From Synaphobranchus kaupii (Eukaryota > Chordata > Actinopteri > Anguilliformes > Synaphobranchidae): DNA of 64,000 nucleotides. Every line of letters starts with the position of its first letter. The first letter of the stretch is position 1. Shown here one piece after another: positions 14,399-25,360 of the stretch. The DNA lies in the NCBI GenBank assembly GCA_029718625.1, contig CM056387.1, positions 36,463,927 to 36,527,926 of the forward strand. Reading direction: 5' to 3'. The translations under genes and the position numbers were made by a program. A model generated the notes under the pieces. It saw only the letters and a program-made list of their open reading frames with translations, did not search any database and had not been told where the DNA came from.

Positions 14399-14677
14399 CA
14401 AACAAAACTACCCAGGCCCTACTGCAGGGCCTTTTCTCTGGCTGTTACCCTGCCTAAACCTGGGCTAGTGGCTGATACAGAGGGGGTCGTCTTCACCCTA
14501 TATTACAGCTCCGCCGTACCACTGGGGCCACAACTTCGTTTTGAATGCATTACTTTTATATATTTGTGGGTTCCCACATTTGTTTCATTATATAATGAAT
14601 ACAGTAAAATGTAAACCGGATTTTAATTGAAGCTGACAGCTTTTATCAGTGCAGAGCCATCTTTATGTGTTCTCTCT

Positions 14678-14948
14678 CTCCCCTGCTCTGAGGTCATACG
14701 GCACACCCATTGGCCCTGCCCTGGGTGTGAGGGACTGAGGAGGAGGAAGAGGAGGAGGGGTGGCTCTTTCTGTTCAGGGTTCCTGGCAGTGGGGAAAGTG
14801 GGGGGGCGGGGGTATGTGGGTGTGGTACCCGCTGCTGCACCCCTCTCTCCCTCTCTCCCTCTCTCCCCTCCCTCCCTCCCTCTCTCTCCCTCCCTCTCTC
14901 TCTCCCTCCCTCCCTCTCTCTCCCTCTCTCCCTCTCTCCCTCCCTCCC

Positions 14949-14995
<47 letters not shown>
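14678..14995 (+). repeat. Dispersed duplication B, copy 1 (pair at 27465-27734)
   Basis: Begins CTCCCCTGCTCTGAGGTC and continues for about 170 bases of near-identical complex sequence, through GTGGTACCCGCTGCTGCA, then a CT/CCTCC-rich tail. The same order occurs at 27465-27734. The two copies stay in the same open frame (SEVIRHTHWPCPGCEGL in both), with indels mainly in a GAGGAG run. No protein family recognised. Confidence 0.9.
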
Positions 14996-14999
<4 letters not shown>

Positions 15000-15111
15000 G
15001 TCTCCTTCTATCCATCCCTGCTCTCTGAGCCATAATCACCTCTTTTCTCTCCCTGTCTCCTCAGTGTGACAATTTCATCCCTTCATCCCTTTCTCTCCAT
15101 CTGTCCACTCT

Positions 15112-15129
15112 TTGCATGAGTCACATCTT

Positions 15130-15162
<33 letters not shown>

Positions 15163-16102
15163 GTCTTTATCTGTCTCTCTCAGCCTTTCTTTCTCTCTCT
15201 CTCACACACTCCCGCTCTGTCTCTCTTGCTCTCTCTAATTCAAATTCAAATTCAAATGTGCTTCATTTGCATGACAAGTAAACTTGTGTTGCACAGGCAT
15301 TGATACATAAATGACAGACAATAAACACCCCCCCATACCCAAGAAGGATGAGAGAAAAAAACAAAAAAAAACATGAACAACAACAACCCCCCCCCCCCCC
15401 TCCCCCGCCAATACACATAATCCCAGGTCAAAAGACATTTAGTCTATCATGTAATACATATTACATATAAACCCTGGCAGTATTAAAAAGAACATAGATG
15501 ACTATTTACTATTTAAATATCTCTCTCTCTCTCCTCTCTCTCAACTAAAATAATCTAATCAAGGATTTTCTCATCACTTTCTCTGTATAGCTTTGGCAGT
15601 CAGATCCCAGTGCAGTTTGGGTTTTTCACAGATTGATATGAAGTCTACACTTACAATAGTATGATCTAATATTTTCATACCAAACATAGGCCTGGATTTA
15701 ATCAATGTGTCCTTAACTTATATAAACATGAAGTAATAGTTTTTTAATTCTTCTTCACCAACAGTTTGGCAACTTCAGTAATAACCAATTTCTTTATGAA
15801 TAAAAAGGAAAACTTTCTAAGACAGCCTACAGCATGAAGGCTTTGGAAAGGAGCTGAAAGGATCAGTGTGTGAAATTGCTGTGTCATACACATAATTTGG
15901 TTGTTGTGGAGCGCTTGAGGATGAATGGTCTTTGTAAAGACAACTGCTGGTTTACAGATCGTTTAGGAAGGTGAATTGAAAGAAAAAACTGTGCTTGCAT
16001 AAATGTTACAAAGTATTTTATTGAACTGTAATTTCTCATTGTGTGGCAGGTAGGTGTGTAAAAAGGTATGCATATATTTACATATTTGATCACATATTAA
16101 AT
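15112..16102. repeat. Dispersed duplication A, copy 2 (pair at 3054-3835)
   Basis: Same order as copy 1: CT run, TA run (15141-15161), CACACACTCCCGCTCTGTC, then the 570-base body at 15533-16102. An extra segment of about 290 bases (15236-15525) is inserted in this copy. The body ends in a CT run that directly abuts the pyrimidine-rich region upstream of the babam2 exon at 16191. Confidence 0.9.
15236..15525. repeat. Teleost-type interspersed repeat inside copy 2
   Basis: Starts with AATTCAAATTCAAATTCAAA and GTGCTTCATTTGCATGACAA, resembling the widespread fish repeat whose head reads GCTTTATTGGNATGACA. A related copy is at 48129. A C run is present at about 15387-15401. Absent from the matching place in copy 1, so probably inserted after the duplication. 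Confidence 0.6.
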
Positions 16103-16190
16103 CTCTCTCTCTCTCTCTCACTCATGTAAAATTCATGGTACTTGGTGTGATAACTCTGTCTCTCTCTCCCCCTGTCTGTCTGTGTTAAAG

Positions 16191-16300
16191 GACACAGCCT
16201 TGGACCCGGGTGAGGATGTGGCCCTCCTGTCCGTCAGCTTCGAGGATGCGGAGGCCACGCAGGTGTTCCCCAAACTCTACCTGTCCCCCAGTATCGAGCA
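16191..16300 (+). CDS. BABAM2 (BRE/BRCC45) exon, C-terminal half, exon 1 of 6 in window
   Basis: Internal coding exon of babam2. Reads [18 protein letters not shown]... and ends ...YLSPSIE plus two bases of a His codon, closely matching human BABAM2 from about residue 191. BABAM2 is a scaffold of the BRCA1-A complex (with BRCC36, Abraxas, MERIT40 and RAP80) and of cytosolic BRISC. Both cleave K63-linked ubiquitin, acting in DNA-damage signalling and in receptor deubiquitination. It enters in phase 0 after an acceptor TGTTAAAG, has 36 full codons, and leaves in phase 2 at donor GTAAGT (16301). The acceptor has A rather than C/T at -3. Residues 1 to about 190 are encoded by exons outside the window or hidden in the gap. 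Confidence 0.95.
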
Positions 16301-17503
16301 GTAAGTACGGGCTGCAACCATACTCAGTGTTCAGTGTGATCCCATTCCCAGCACATACTCAGCTCAGTACGCTTAACACGGAAAGTTCCATCTCCCTCCC
16401 TCCATTCCACTGACGCCATGGCGACGCCTGTTCTGTGCTGGACAGGAGGAACGTTAGAGTTGATTATCTAGTGAATCTCTAGAACCTGTGATCGTACCCC
16501 AGTTAACCTCATATATGTGAAACAGCACCAGGAGGAGTATGACCTGAAAAAAAAAAAAGTACATTTGCCTGTTTGTAAATTTGAGTTTCTGGGTGGGGGT
16601 AACCCTTACACATTTTTAGATATTAAAACCATTTTATTTTAATTTTAAAAATGTGACGGGACAGACAGCCTTCATTTTCCACTTATCTCAGACAGGGGAA
16701 AGCAGAGAGAGATATGGATCACAGTACAGAAAGTTCTGTAGCGGGTAAACGGACCCCCAGCTAGACATGTGGATTCATATATGGGTTGGCAGTGGGCCGC
16801 ACTACGATCTCCCTATATTTTAATAGGTAGAATGCGTAGATGAATAAGTATTTGTTCCTGTGAAGTAACTTGCCTCAGGGTGCAAAAGTGCCTCACCCAA
16901 GATCAATCTGATAAGAAGTACAGCTGTTACTTTCCCTCCCTCAACACCACACTGCTACCTCACACAAAAACCTCACTCTGCTTCCTACCATTTCCTGCTC
17001 TTCATTTCCTGTGTACCGTATATCACTGCAGCTATGTACTGTTTACTGCTACCCACAAGCTACACCACACTGTTACCTCGCTATGCCAATAAAACTGAAA
17101 ATGAAATTAAATAAATAAATTTAAATGAATTGAAGCTACAATGACAGGTTAGCTTCAGGAAAACTAACCGCTCCAGACCGCCCTGATGCTTGGTGGCAGG
17201 GAGGAGGTACACAGGCTTGCGGATCGGAGTGCGACTCGTACGGTCTGAGAAGCACCTTATGTTCCTCAAACGACCCACCCAGAGACTCAATTATCCCACC
17301 AACTTCCTTCTTCTGCTGCTTACTTCTCTAAAAAATTAATAGAATCGAGAACTTGCTCAATGTTTTCCTAAGGTGTTTGTCTGGGTTTGGTGTTAGTCAT
17401 CTTTTTGAATCTTAAAAAAGTTCAATTTTTAAGGAAAGAAAAAATAATGTTCCGTACGTTCTTGCCACCTGATGGACTCTATTTTCGGATGAATGTCTTT
17501 TCT
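16301..17503. other. Intron, left part; nothing recognised
   Basis: Start of the 12.8-kb intron after the first exon. An A run near 16549-16559 and a CACCACACTG-rich patch near 16945-17075 are present. No exon seen. Confidence 0.5.
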
Positions 17504-17829
17504 TGTATTTGAATAAGCGTTGTGGGGACACAGTGTCCTGTGCATTTTAATATGGTGTAGCATGCATGTTTTTGTTGTATTTGAATAAGTGTTGTGGGGA
17601 CCCAGTGTCCTGTGCATTTTAATATGGTGTAGCATGCATGTTTTTGTTGTATTTGAATAAGCGTTGTGGGGACACAGTGTCCTGTGCATTTTAATATGGT
17701 GTAGCATGCATGTTTTTGTTGTATTTGAATAAGCGTTGTGGGGACACAGTGTCCTGTGCATTTTAATATGGTGTAGCATGCATGTTTTTGTTGTATTTGA
17801 ATAAGCGTTGTGGGGACACAGTGTCCTGT
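17504..17829. repeat. 72-bp minisatellite, about 4.5 units
   Basis: Each unit contains TTGAATAAGCGTTGTGGGGA, CACAGTGTCCTGTGCATTTT and a TATGGTGTAGCATGCATG block. The unit includes the palindrome GGACACAGTGTCC (GGACCCAGTGTCC in the second unit). The 72-bp period keeps a 24-residue repeat open on the minus strand, which I regard as incidental. Confidence 0.93.
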
Positions 17830-17959
17830 GATGCTTTGTGGGGACATGGTGTGTTTTTATATGGTGCAGCAGTAGTAATAGTCTAGTTTCTGTTACAGTC
17901 CAGGCTGCTGTGCTTGTGGGCTAATGTGGGCCCAGTGGAAAGGGACCATTAGCATGACT

Positions 17960-18197
17960 TTGGACCTTTAGAGTTCTTACAAACACTTGTCACTGGAGTG
18001 GTACCGTATAGGTACATAGAATTCTACATTAATTCTATAATTAATTTGTACCTTTTTTGTACCTTGAAAAAGTACTTACTAGTACCCAAATAGAACATTA
18101 GTGTACTTTAAGGGTACATTTGAGAAATGTGTTCCTTAGAAAAGAAAAATGTATCTTCGCAATGTACCTTCACTGTACCTTCATTTCTAAGAGTGTG
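17960..18197 (-). mobile_element. Teleost MITE-like repeat rich in GGTACC/GTAC words
   Basis: On the minus strand it begins ACACTCTTAGAAATGAAGG, runs through repeated AGGTACA words, and ends near GGTACCACTCCAGTGACAAG and a degenerate terminus. The start resembles a common fish non-autonomous element family that opens with ACACTCTTAGAAA. No target duplication was resolved. Confidence 0.5.
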
Positions 18198-18586
18198 TGT
18201 GTGTGTGGGTGTGAGAGAGTGTGTGCATGAGTATGAGCACATGTGCGTGTATTTGATTCTGTGTGGCTGTGCTGTTGTGTGTATGTGTGTGTGTATGCGG
18301 TTTATGCATGTATGTTGATGTGTGTATATTGATGTGTGTTTGTGATGTGTGTGTATTGATGCGTGTATGTTGATGTGTGTAAATTCTTGTGTGTATGTTA
18401 ATGCGTGGGTGTCGACGTTCCTTTGTTTATTTGTTTATATTGACCCGAGTGTATTGAAGCATGTATCTCGGTGTGTTTGTGCGTTTATAGCTATGTGTGC
18501 ATATTGACATGTATGTGCCTGTTCATACGTGTATGTTGCTGCTCATGCTGGTTGGGGAGGTGCCAGATGTGCCCTCCCAGGTATTT
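18198..18586. other. Degenerate GT-rich intronic DNA
   Basis: GTGTGT words mixed with TGTATGTTGATG units of about 20-22 bases. No gene seen. Confidence 0.6.
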
Positions 18587-18798
18587 GGGGGGGGGGGGGG
18601 GGTGGGGGGTCTTTACCTGTCAGAGTCTGTAGCCTGTGGACCCAGCACCCTCCAGTTCCCTCTGCTTCAGTCCACAATAATCCTGCCTGATGTTTATTTA
18701 CCACAACACGCCCCGTCACACCAGGTTAGGGGCGTGCTGCACAAGCTTATCCTCCTTCTGTGCCCCCTCTCTCCCTCTCTCTCTCTCCCTCTCCATTC

Positions 18799-18834
<36 letters not shown>

Positions 18835-19220
18835 TCCATTCTCTCTCTCTCTCTCTCCCTCTCCATTCCCCCTCTCTCCCTCTCCATTCTCTCTCTTTCT
18901 CCCTCTCCATTCTCTCTCTCTCTCTCTCCCTCTCCATTCTCTCTCTCTCTCCCTCTCCATTCCCTCTCTCTCCCTCTCTCTCTCTCTCCATTCCCTCTCT
19001 CTCTCTTAGTCTTCACTACCCCTCTCCCCTTCCCTCTCTCCCCCTCCTTCCCCCCACTCCCCCTCTCTTCTGTGCACAGATGTGGGAATATTCGCACTGA
19101 CAGGTTATTTTCTCCTCCCCCGCCCAGCTCAAACAGCTAAAAATACCATCATGAGATGACCCATACACACGATGGGGAGATGAAGTCCTCTTCCAGTCTC
19201 TCTCTCTCTCTCTCTCTCTC
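18587..19220. repeat. Poly-G run and CT-rich microsatellite block
   Basis: A G run of about 15 bases at 18587, interrupted once and then continuing, is followed by unique sequence. A long CT/CCATTC compound microsatellite at about 18768-19012 comes next, with a further CT run at about 19196-19221. Each CCATTC marks a minor period inside the CT tract. Confidence 0.85.
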
Positions 19221-20525
19221 TGCCTGAGTTTCATTGTGGGGTTCAGGAGGTTCAAACGCACTCTCTGCGGATCACGTACGCGTGGCCTTTAACGCACGCA
19301 CAGAAGTGCATTTTTCGACAATTCCACGCCGGGTGCTTAAGCCTGGTAAATTCAGGTTGGCGTCCGCTCATTGAACCACTTCATACTCCCTTAGCCAATC
19401 AGAAAGGCCCTCTCGTTCGGCGTTCTCATTGATTAAATCCACGTCGATGTCAGGGTGCCATCCCGGCTGCCTTTCCGCAAAACGGTTTCTTGTGGACAAA
19501 CAAACATCTGGTACCAAAGAAACCCCTTAATATGATTACGCCCATGAGGACTGTGCGATTTTTGGGCTTCTCTTGGTGAAAGGAAATGGCTGAAGCAGAA
19601 AGCGATGGTAATTCTTCTCTTCAGCTCTGCTTGGTATGTTTGTGCACGAAGCAGCGAGCTGCGTTCTCGTCTCCTTGTTTGTACCGGCAGGATGATTTCA
19701 GGTCAGGGAACAAACTCTTCCTTCAGGGAACAAGCGCTGCCCCTGTTCTCGTTAGCACAGACAAAACAAAATTTTATCCTACTGCCAAATCAAATTAATT
19801 AAAGATGGTATTTAAAGGTATTTAAAATACTTTAAAACTGAGCTGGCAGTAAATTTTGTGTCTTTTTTTATTTATTTATTTTTTTTGCTCCAAAGAACAG
19901 AGAACTATTGTGGGAGTGGTGCATGCAGATATGGACGCTGTTCCACGGTGAGCGCGATGTGAAGGTTATCTCTCGGGGGGCAAACGGAGACGTATGACGA
20001 GCTGTCACGTCGTGGAGACAGACACGGTCTGCTAATGCCAGCCTCTGGGCAGGAGTTTGTTGTTTACGGTGCCAGCCTTAATCCACTCACCCCACTGCGA
20101 GGAGAAACGTGCCCTCTCTCTGTCTCTCTCTTTCTCTCTTTCTCCCTCTCCTATCTCTCTCTCTCTTTCCTATATCTCTCTCTCTGGCCATTTCAGTTCC
20201 TATCTGTCACACTAAAGGGGCTGCAATCCCATGATGCACTGGGGGTGTATCTGACCTTGGCCGCACGCGTGGTGCTGGAGTGACCACAGCGAGGTTCGGA
20301 CTGAGAAAGAAAGGATTGGACAGAATGTGGCTGCGGGCTTGATAGAACCGGAAGGGAGGAGTGTGTGTGTGTGTGTGTGTGTGGGGTGGGGGGGTACTCA
20401 TCGGAGTGACATGGCAACAGCTAGGTCCTGTGAGGACAGTGTGTCACACGGAAACCAGGCAACGGGGAAAGACCCAGAGACCCCCACCCCTCTGTCAGTT
20501 ATCCATAGTTTGTGGTTGTGTGTGT
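19221..20525. other. Intronic DNA, no gene seen
   Basis: Unique-looking sequence with a CT-rich patch near 20114-20185 and a short GT run near 20362. No exon recognised. Confidence 0.5.
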
Positions 20526-20563
20526 GAGAGTGTAGGTTAGTGTGTGTGTACATGTGTGCACGT

Positions 20564-20596
<33 letters not shown>

Positions 20597-20749
20597 AGTG
20601 TAGGTTAGTGTGTGTGTACATGTGTGCACGTGGGTGTGTGTGTGTGTGTGAGAGTGTAGGTTAGTGTGTGTGTACATGTGTGCACGTGGGTGTGTGTGTG
20701 TGTGTGTGTGTGAGAGTGTAGGTTAGTGTATGCGTACATGTTTGCACGT

Positions 20750-20782
<33 letters not shown>

Positions 20783-20933
20783 AGTGTAGGTTAGTGTATG
20801 TGTACATGTGTGCACGTGGGTGTGTGTGTGTGTGTGTGTGAGAGTGTAGGTTAGTGTGTGTGTACATGTGTGCACGTGGGTGTGTGTGTGTGTGTGAGAG
20901 TGTAGGTTAGTGTGTGTGTACATGTGTGCACGT

Positions 20934-20966
<33 letters not shown>

Positions 20967-21118
20967 AGTGTAGGTTAGTGTGTGTGTACATGTGTGCACG
21001 TGGGTGTGTGTGTGTGTGTGAGAGTGTAGGTTAGTGTATGTGTACATGTGTGCACATGGGTGTGTGTGTGTGTGTGTGTGTGTGTGAGAGTGTAGGTTAG
21101 TGTATGTGTACATGTGAA
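20526..21118. repeat. GT-rich minisatellite with about 10 units carrying E-boxes
   Basis: The core GAGAGTGTAGGTTAGTG recurs near 20526, 20593, 20649, 20710, 20779, 20839, 20895, 20963, 21019 and 21085. All but the last unit carry TGTACATG and, except one, GCACGTGGGTG, separated by GT runs of variable length. One unit has GCACATGGG in place of the CACGTG core. Confidence 0.95.
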
Positions 21119-21145
21119 AGTCAGTGTGAGTGTATGTGTGGGTGG

Positions 21146-21190
<45 letters not shown>

Positions 21191-21271
21191 CGTGCGTGTA
21201 AGTGAGCGAATGTGTGCGTGTGTGCACACACGCATGTGTGTGTGTGTATGCATGTGTACATGTGTGCACGT

Positions 21272-21324
<53 letters not shown>

Positions 21325-21330
21325 TGTTCG
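21119..21330. repeat. Degenerate GT tract flanking the minisatellite
   Basis: GT-rich sequence continuing the array, with GTGGGTGGGTG, a GCGTGCGTG patch and a long pure GT run at about 21271-21322. One more GTGCACGTGGGTG lies near 21264. Confidence 0.9.
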
Positions 21331-23763
21331 TTTGTGTGAGTGCACACGCCTCGGGGCTCAGCTGTTTCTCTCTCTGTTTTGTAATTGGCTCTCACAGCCC
21401 AGATACAGTAACTGTCCCTGCTCTGGAAACCAGCCAAACAGATGCAAAGAATCTCCCAGGATTTCACCAACCAGGCTTCCTCTGCTCGTCCCTGTGGCCC
21501 CTGCGCTGAGAGGGAGTGAGTGGGACTTTAAAGAGAGAGCTCTCTGCCGTAGATACGCGGGTTAGCGAGTATTCCTGCGGAAAACGTAGCCCAAAGCGCG
21601 GCTCGCTTAGATGCCGTGCCGTTGACTTCCCCTCCAGCTGGGCTGTTTGGGAGCCAGGAGCCAGATAAGAGCGTCCGTCTCTCCCCCAGAGAACGGGGTG
21701 TACCTCAGAGAACGGGGTGCACCTCCGGCGTTCCATCTTACCCCTTTAGATCGGCCGCCATTTTCTTGGTTCGGGAGAGTTTTTTTCGCGTTGGCGCGGA
21801 TGTGCGGAGGGAGAGAGAGCTTCTCCCCGTATGCGAGGGTCCGGATGTTTTTTTTATGGAATGTTCGCAGACTTAACCCGATCAAAATTCCCTCCTAGTG
21901 CTAAACTTTTATCCAAACTGAGAATAATCTTTTGGGTTGTCGCCGCAAAAGCATTTGCGTTCGATCCCCCCCCCCCCCCCAGATCTTTCCCACGCCACGC
22001 CACGCCACGCCACCCCCCCCCCACACGCTTGTCGACGTTACAGGTGGCGCACACGGACCTTGTGCACGCACACACGCACACACAAACTTCGCCGTTACAT
22101 AAGGCTGCGTGGGCGCCTCCATGAACCCCCCCTCCCCCACAGCAGAAGGGGTGAAGACGAGGAAAGAGGAGGGAGGAAGAGTGTTCGCTCCGCTTTTGCC
22201 TCTGGGCGTTTTTGTGTTCTTGCCCCTCGAACCCTACGCTGGCTCTCCCTGGGGGGGGCAGGGCGGAGCGCAGGAAATAGCCAGGCTGAGTGGGAGGGGC
22301 CGGAGCAAGGGCCGGAGCAGGGGTACATAGGGGCCGTTTGAGGTGTCCCTACCCTCCAAAAGCCTCGTATGCACCCTAGCCCACCCTCCCTGAGCCGTCA
22401 CACAGGGTGGCAGAGTCCAGATTAACCAATCGGCACCGTTCTCACTTCCACCCCCATATCCTCATCCTCTCCCTGAGTCACACTACAGTTAATCTCTGCC
22501 ATTTGTCACAACAGGCCGGTGGGGTGGGAGGGCGGGGGGGGTCCTGACATGGTTCACAGCATCTTTATACGCAGGCAGGCAGCTGGGACAGCCGTGGGGT
22601 CCTCGCCCGGTGTTCTTGTGTGGGACCCAGCTGGTACCTTGAGATGAAGCAGTAGTCAGGTAGTGGTAGTCAGCTGTGAAGCAGTGTGTGGACTTAAGGC
22701 CTTAGTTACCCTCACTTTTATGGGCCAACTGCCTTCCAAAAACGAGGAGCACCACAGTGTTTTCTGAAATACACCAGAGACCAGGCCTCGCACAGTCCTG
22801 CAGATTCCTTGGACCATGGGCAACAAGGATGAGCTGAATGACCAGTCAGTCACAATCTTATGTTCTTTTGGTCAAATTAGAGGGGGAAAAAAACATGTGC
22901 ATTGTGGTAACTGTACAGCGTATTTCAGCTTTAGAGACCGCATGCATTCTGCATGCTTTACCCCTTTCCTCACCTTCTACTTTCCCAAAATGCAGGCTCG
23001 CTAGAATGACCAATCACAGTCTTCTCACCTTGGTGTGAAAATGATTAAGTACTTCCTTAGGATTATTTTCTATTAGTTTCCCAGCGAGGACTTGAACCCG
23101 CAATCTCGGCTTATCTGATGTTTATTTTGACCTGTGTTTGTCAGTGCTGTCCATACCTCTCTCGGTGACTCACAAATTACACAAACACTCCGGGAACAAG
23201 GCAATCCTGTGTGAAGGATTCCATTACTCACATTACTCACTCAACGGCCACGCAACGGTGTCCACAACAGACGGGATGCGATTATCAGGTCACGGCCCGG
23301 CGGAGAACGTACGGGTTCACGTTCCCTGGAATTTCTCTGTCCACGGCATGCCCTTTCCAGGCAAGGCCCAGCACTTGCCAAGGATACAATGTTTGTTTTT
23401 ATGACCCTTCAGTTACACTGTGGCCACCATGAGAGTGCTTTCCTGGGAAAGGGGAGGGCGTGGTCCTGACGTAAGCGTTCGCACCCCTGCCCCGGTGCTC
23501 TCATTTGTAAGCCTGCAGAATGTTTTTCCTGAGCGGCTGACCGATAGGAGGCATTTGTGTTGTTTTCGCGTGGGGAATGCTGCCAGCGTCTCCGCTCCGC
23601 TGGGTGGCGAATATCTCCTGGCAACCGGATGTGCACTTGGAGTGCAAGGTCAAGAGCAAGGTCAACGGCCTGAGATTAGGGCGCCAGCAGGGCAGAGGCA
23701 TCCCCCGATTCTGTCCAGCCCGCGGTTCTGCCCGCTACCACTCAAGCCACGGTCCGCTTAATG
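21331..23763. other. Intronic DNA with CpG-rich and C-run patches
   Basis: The 21530-22340 part is relatively CpG-rich, with a 14-base C run at about 21967-21980 and CACGCCACGCCACGCCAC repeats near 21991-22010. A GGGTTCAAGTCC B-box-like word lies on the minus strand near 23088-23099 without a convincing tRNA around it. No exon is seen. Confidence 0.5.
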
Positions 23764-23990
23764 CTAACCTCCAGCATTATCATTATTTTTTAATGTTTTT
23801 TTAGGGCTTTTCAGCTTTATTTGACGGCACAGTGTAGAGAGACAGGAAGAATGGGGAGCGAGAGAGAGGGAGAGACATGCGACGATGGTCACGCGGCCGG
23901 ATTCAATCGACCAGCGTCGCGACTCGCGGTGAGCTTGTGGACGGTGCTCTTACAGCCTATGCCAGGAGACACTCCCTCATTAGCATTATT
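23764..23990 (-). repeat. SINE-like teleost repeat
   Basis: On the + strand it reads GCTTTATTTGACGGCACAGT, then GAGAGACAGGAAGAATGGGG, a GAGAGAGGGAGAGACATGCG block, and a CCGGATTCAATCGACC box. This order matches a fish short interspersed repeat I recognise, with tRNA-like promoter sequence on the minus strand. The ends are not defined. Confidence 0.55.
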
Positions 23991-24424
23991 CTACGGTAGA
24001 TTCAAAGCTGGGGCATCCTGCGGAAGACCCGTTTGGGTCAAAGCGCCAATGTTTTTATTACTGTAATTAAATGGGAGTGTTTTTATGTAGCTACAGTGTC
24101 TGGACTCTACCCAGCACCTGTAGCTACGGTTGACTGGATGCATGTGTTCTAACTCAGCTCAGATTCAAGGCTGGGCTCTGTGACGTTTAAATTCAGGAAA
24201 TGAACTGAAAACTGGAATTAAATTCATGTATGGGGAAAAATGCATTTGCCTAATAAACGTCTTAATCTGCGTCTGTCAGTCCCGGGGAGCTCCTATCTTT
24301 TGTGCTTTTTGTTTCTGCTGAATTTCCTGTTCAGATAAAGTTGTAAAAAAACAGGTGTTTTAGGCCTTTCCCAATATATTTCCTTTAGCTTATCTTAACA
24401 CAGTGCAGGTTTGGCTCGGTCTAT
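23991..24424. other. Intronic DNA, no gene seen
   Basis: No exon or named repeat recognised. Confidence 0.5.
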
Positions 24425-24426
24425 GG

Positions 24427-24462
<36 letters not shown>

Positions 24463-24498
24463 CACACAGTGCGGTCTATGGGCACACACACCTCACAG

Positions 24499-24532
<34 letters not shown>

Positions 24533-24600
24533 TGCAGTCTATGGGCACACACACACACACTCACAAACACCTCATACAGTGCGGTCGATGGGCAGTCCAT
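24425..24600. repeat. CA runs with GTGCGGTCTATGGGCACA spacers
   Basis: About four copies of a GGTCTATGGGCACACACA-like word separated by CA runs of different length. One spacer contains CTCACAGTCTCTCTCT. Confidence 0.8.
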
Positions 24601-25087
24601 GGTTCCTGGGTGAACCACCCCCATTTCTGGTACCGATGAAACTTTATGAAGACCTCTTTGTCAGACGCTCTTCAAAGGGCTTGAAACTGCGTTCAAACCA
24701 CCGCTAGCCCCCGGGGTGGCTGTCCGTTTCCTCTGAATGACGAATCAGAGTGTGTGATCCCAGAGATAGGGACCAATCAAACAGACAGATGAGTGGTAGG
24801 GCAGTGACAGGGCTGTGTAGGTGTGTGTTTGATCCTGAGGGGCTTTATTAATAAGACTGGAGTACTCTTTGTTTCATGGTTACCTTGAATGGGGTGACTC
24901 ATTTGGGTTAACAGAAGAGCTGAATAAGGACTTTGTACAGGTGTGAAGTGTCAGAATACCTGAAGGTTTAAATAGAATATCATCATACTTTGTGCCATGT
25001 CCTGGGCTTGCCAACTCAAGCTTCACTGAAATCTACTCTGTGCTTGTGCATACACACACACACACATACTTACACACACAGACACAC
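24601..25087. other. Intronic DNA, no gene seen
   Basis: Short CA run near 25052-25088. An AP-1-like TGACTCA occurs near 24895. No exon is recognised. Confidence 0.5.
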
Positions 25088-25360
25088 ACAATCAGCACAC
25101 TGCGTACTGTGGCCAGAGCCAATCAGCTTTTTGTGCACTGTGGCCAGAGCCAATCAGCTCGCTGTGCACTGTGGCCAGAGCCAATCAGCACTCTGCACAC
25201 TGTGCCAATCAGCACTCTGCACACTGTGGCCAGAGCCAATCAGCACTCTGCGCACTGTGGCCAGAACCAATCAGCACGCTGCGCACTGTGGCCAGAGCCA
25301 ATCAGCACGCTGCGCACTGTGGCCAGAGCCAATCAGCACTCTGCATACTGTGTGGTCAGA
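25088..25360 (+). repeat. 31-bp minisatellite with eight CCAAT boxes
   Basis: Unit is CACTGTGGCCAGAGCCAATC plus AGCACTCTGCG. Exact CCAAT pentamers start at 25119, 25150, 25181, 25205, 25236, 25267, 25298 and 25329. All steps are 31 bases except one 24-base step, where GGCCAGA is deleted. A degenerate unit (ACAATCAGC) precedes them. Almost every box is in the context GAGCCAATCAGC, which fits the NF-Y consensus well. Confidence 0.93.

Noticed and set aside
17429..17847. 24-residue-repeat protein on the minus strand
   Set aside because: Explained by a 72-bp tandem repeat in a babam2 intron.
23085..23105. Possible tRNA on the minus strand from a GGGTTCAAGTCC box
   Set aside because: No matching A box or cloverleaf could be drawn around it.
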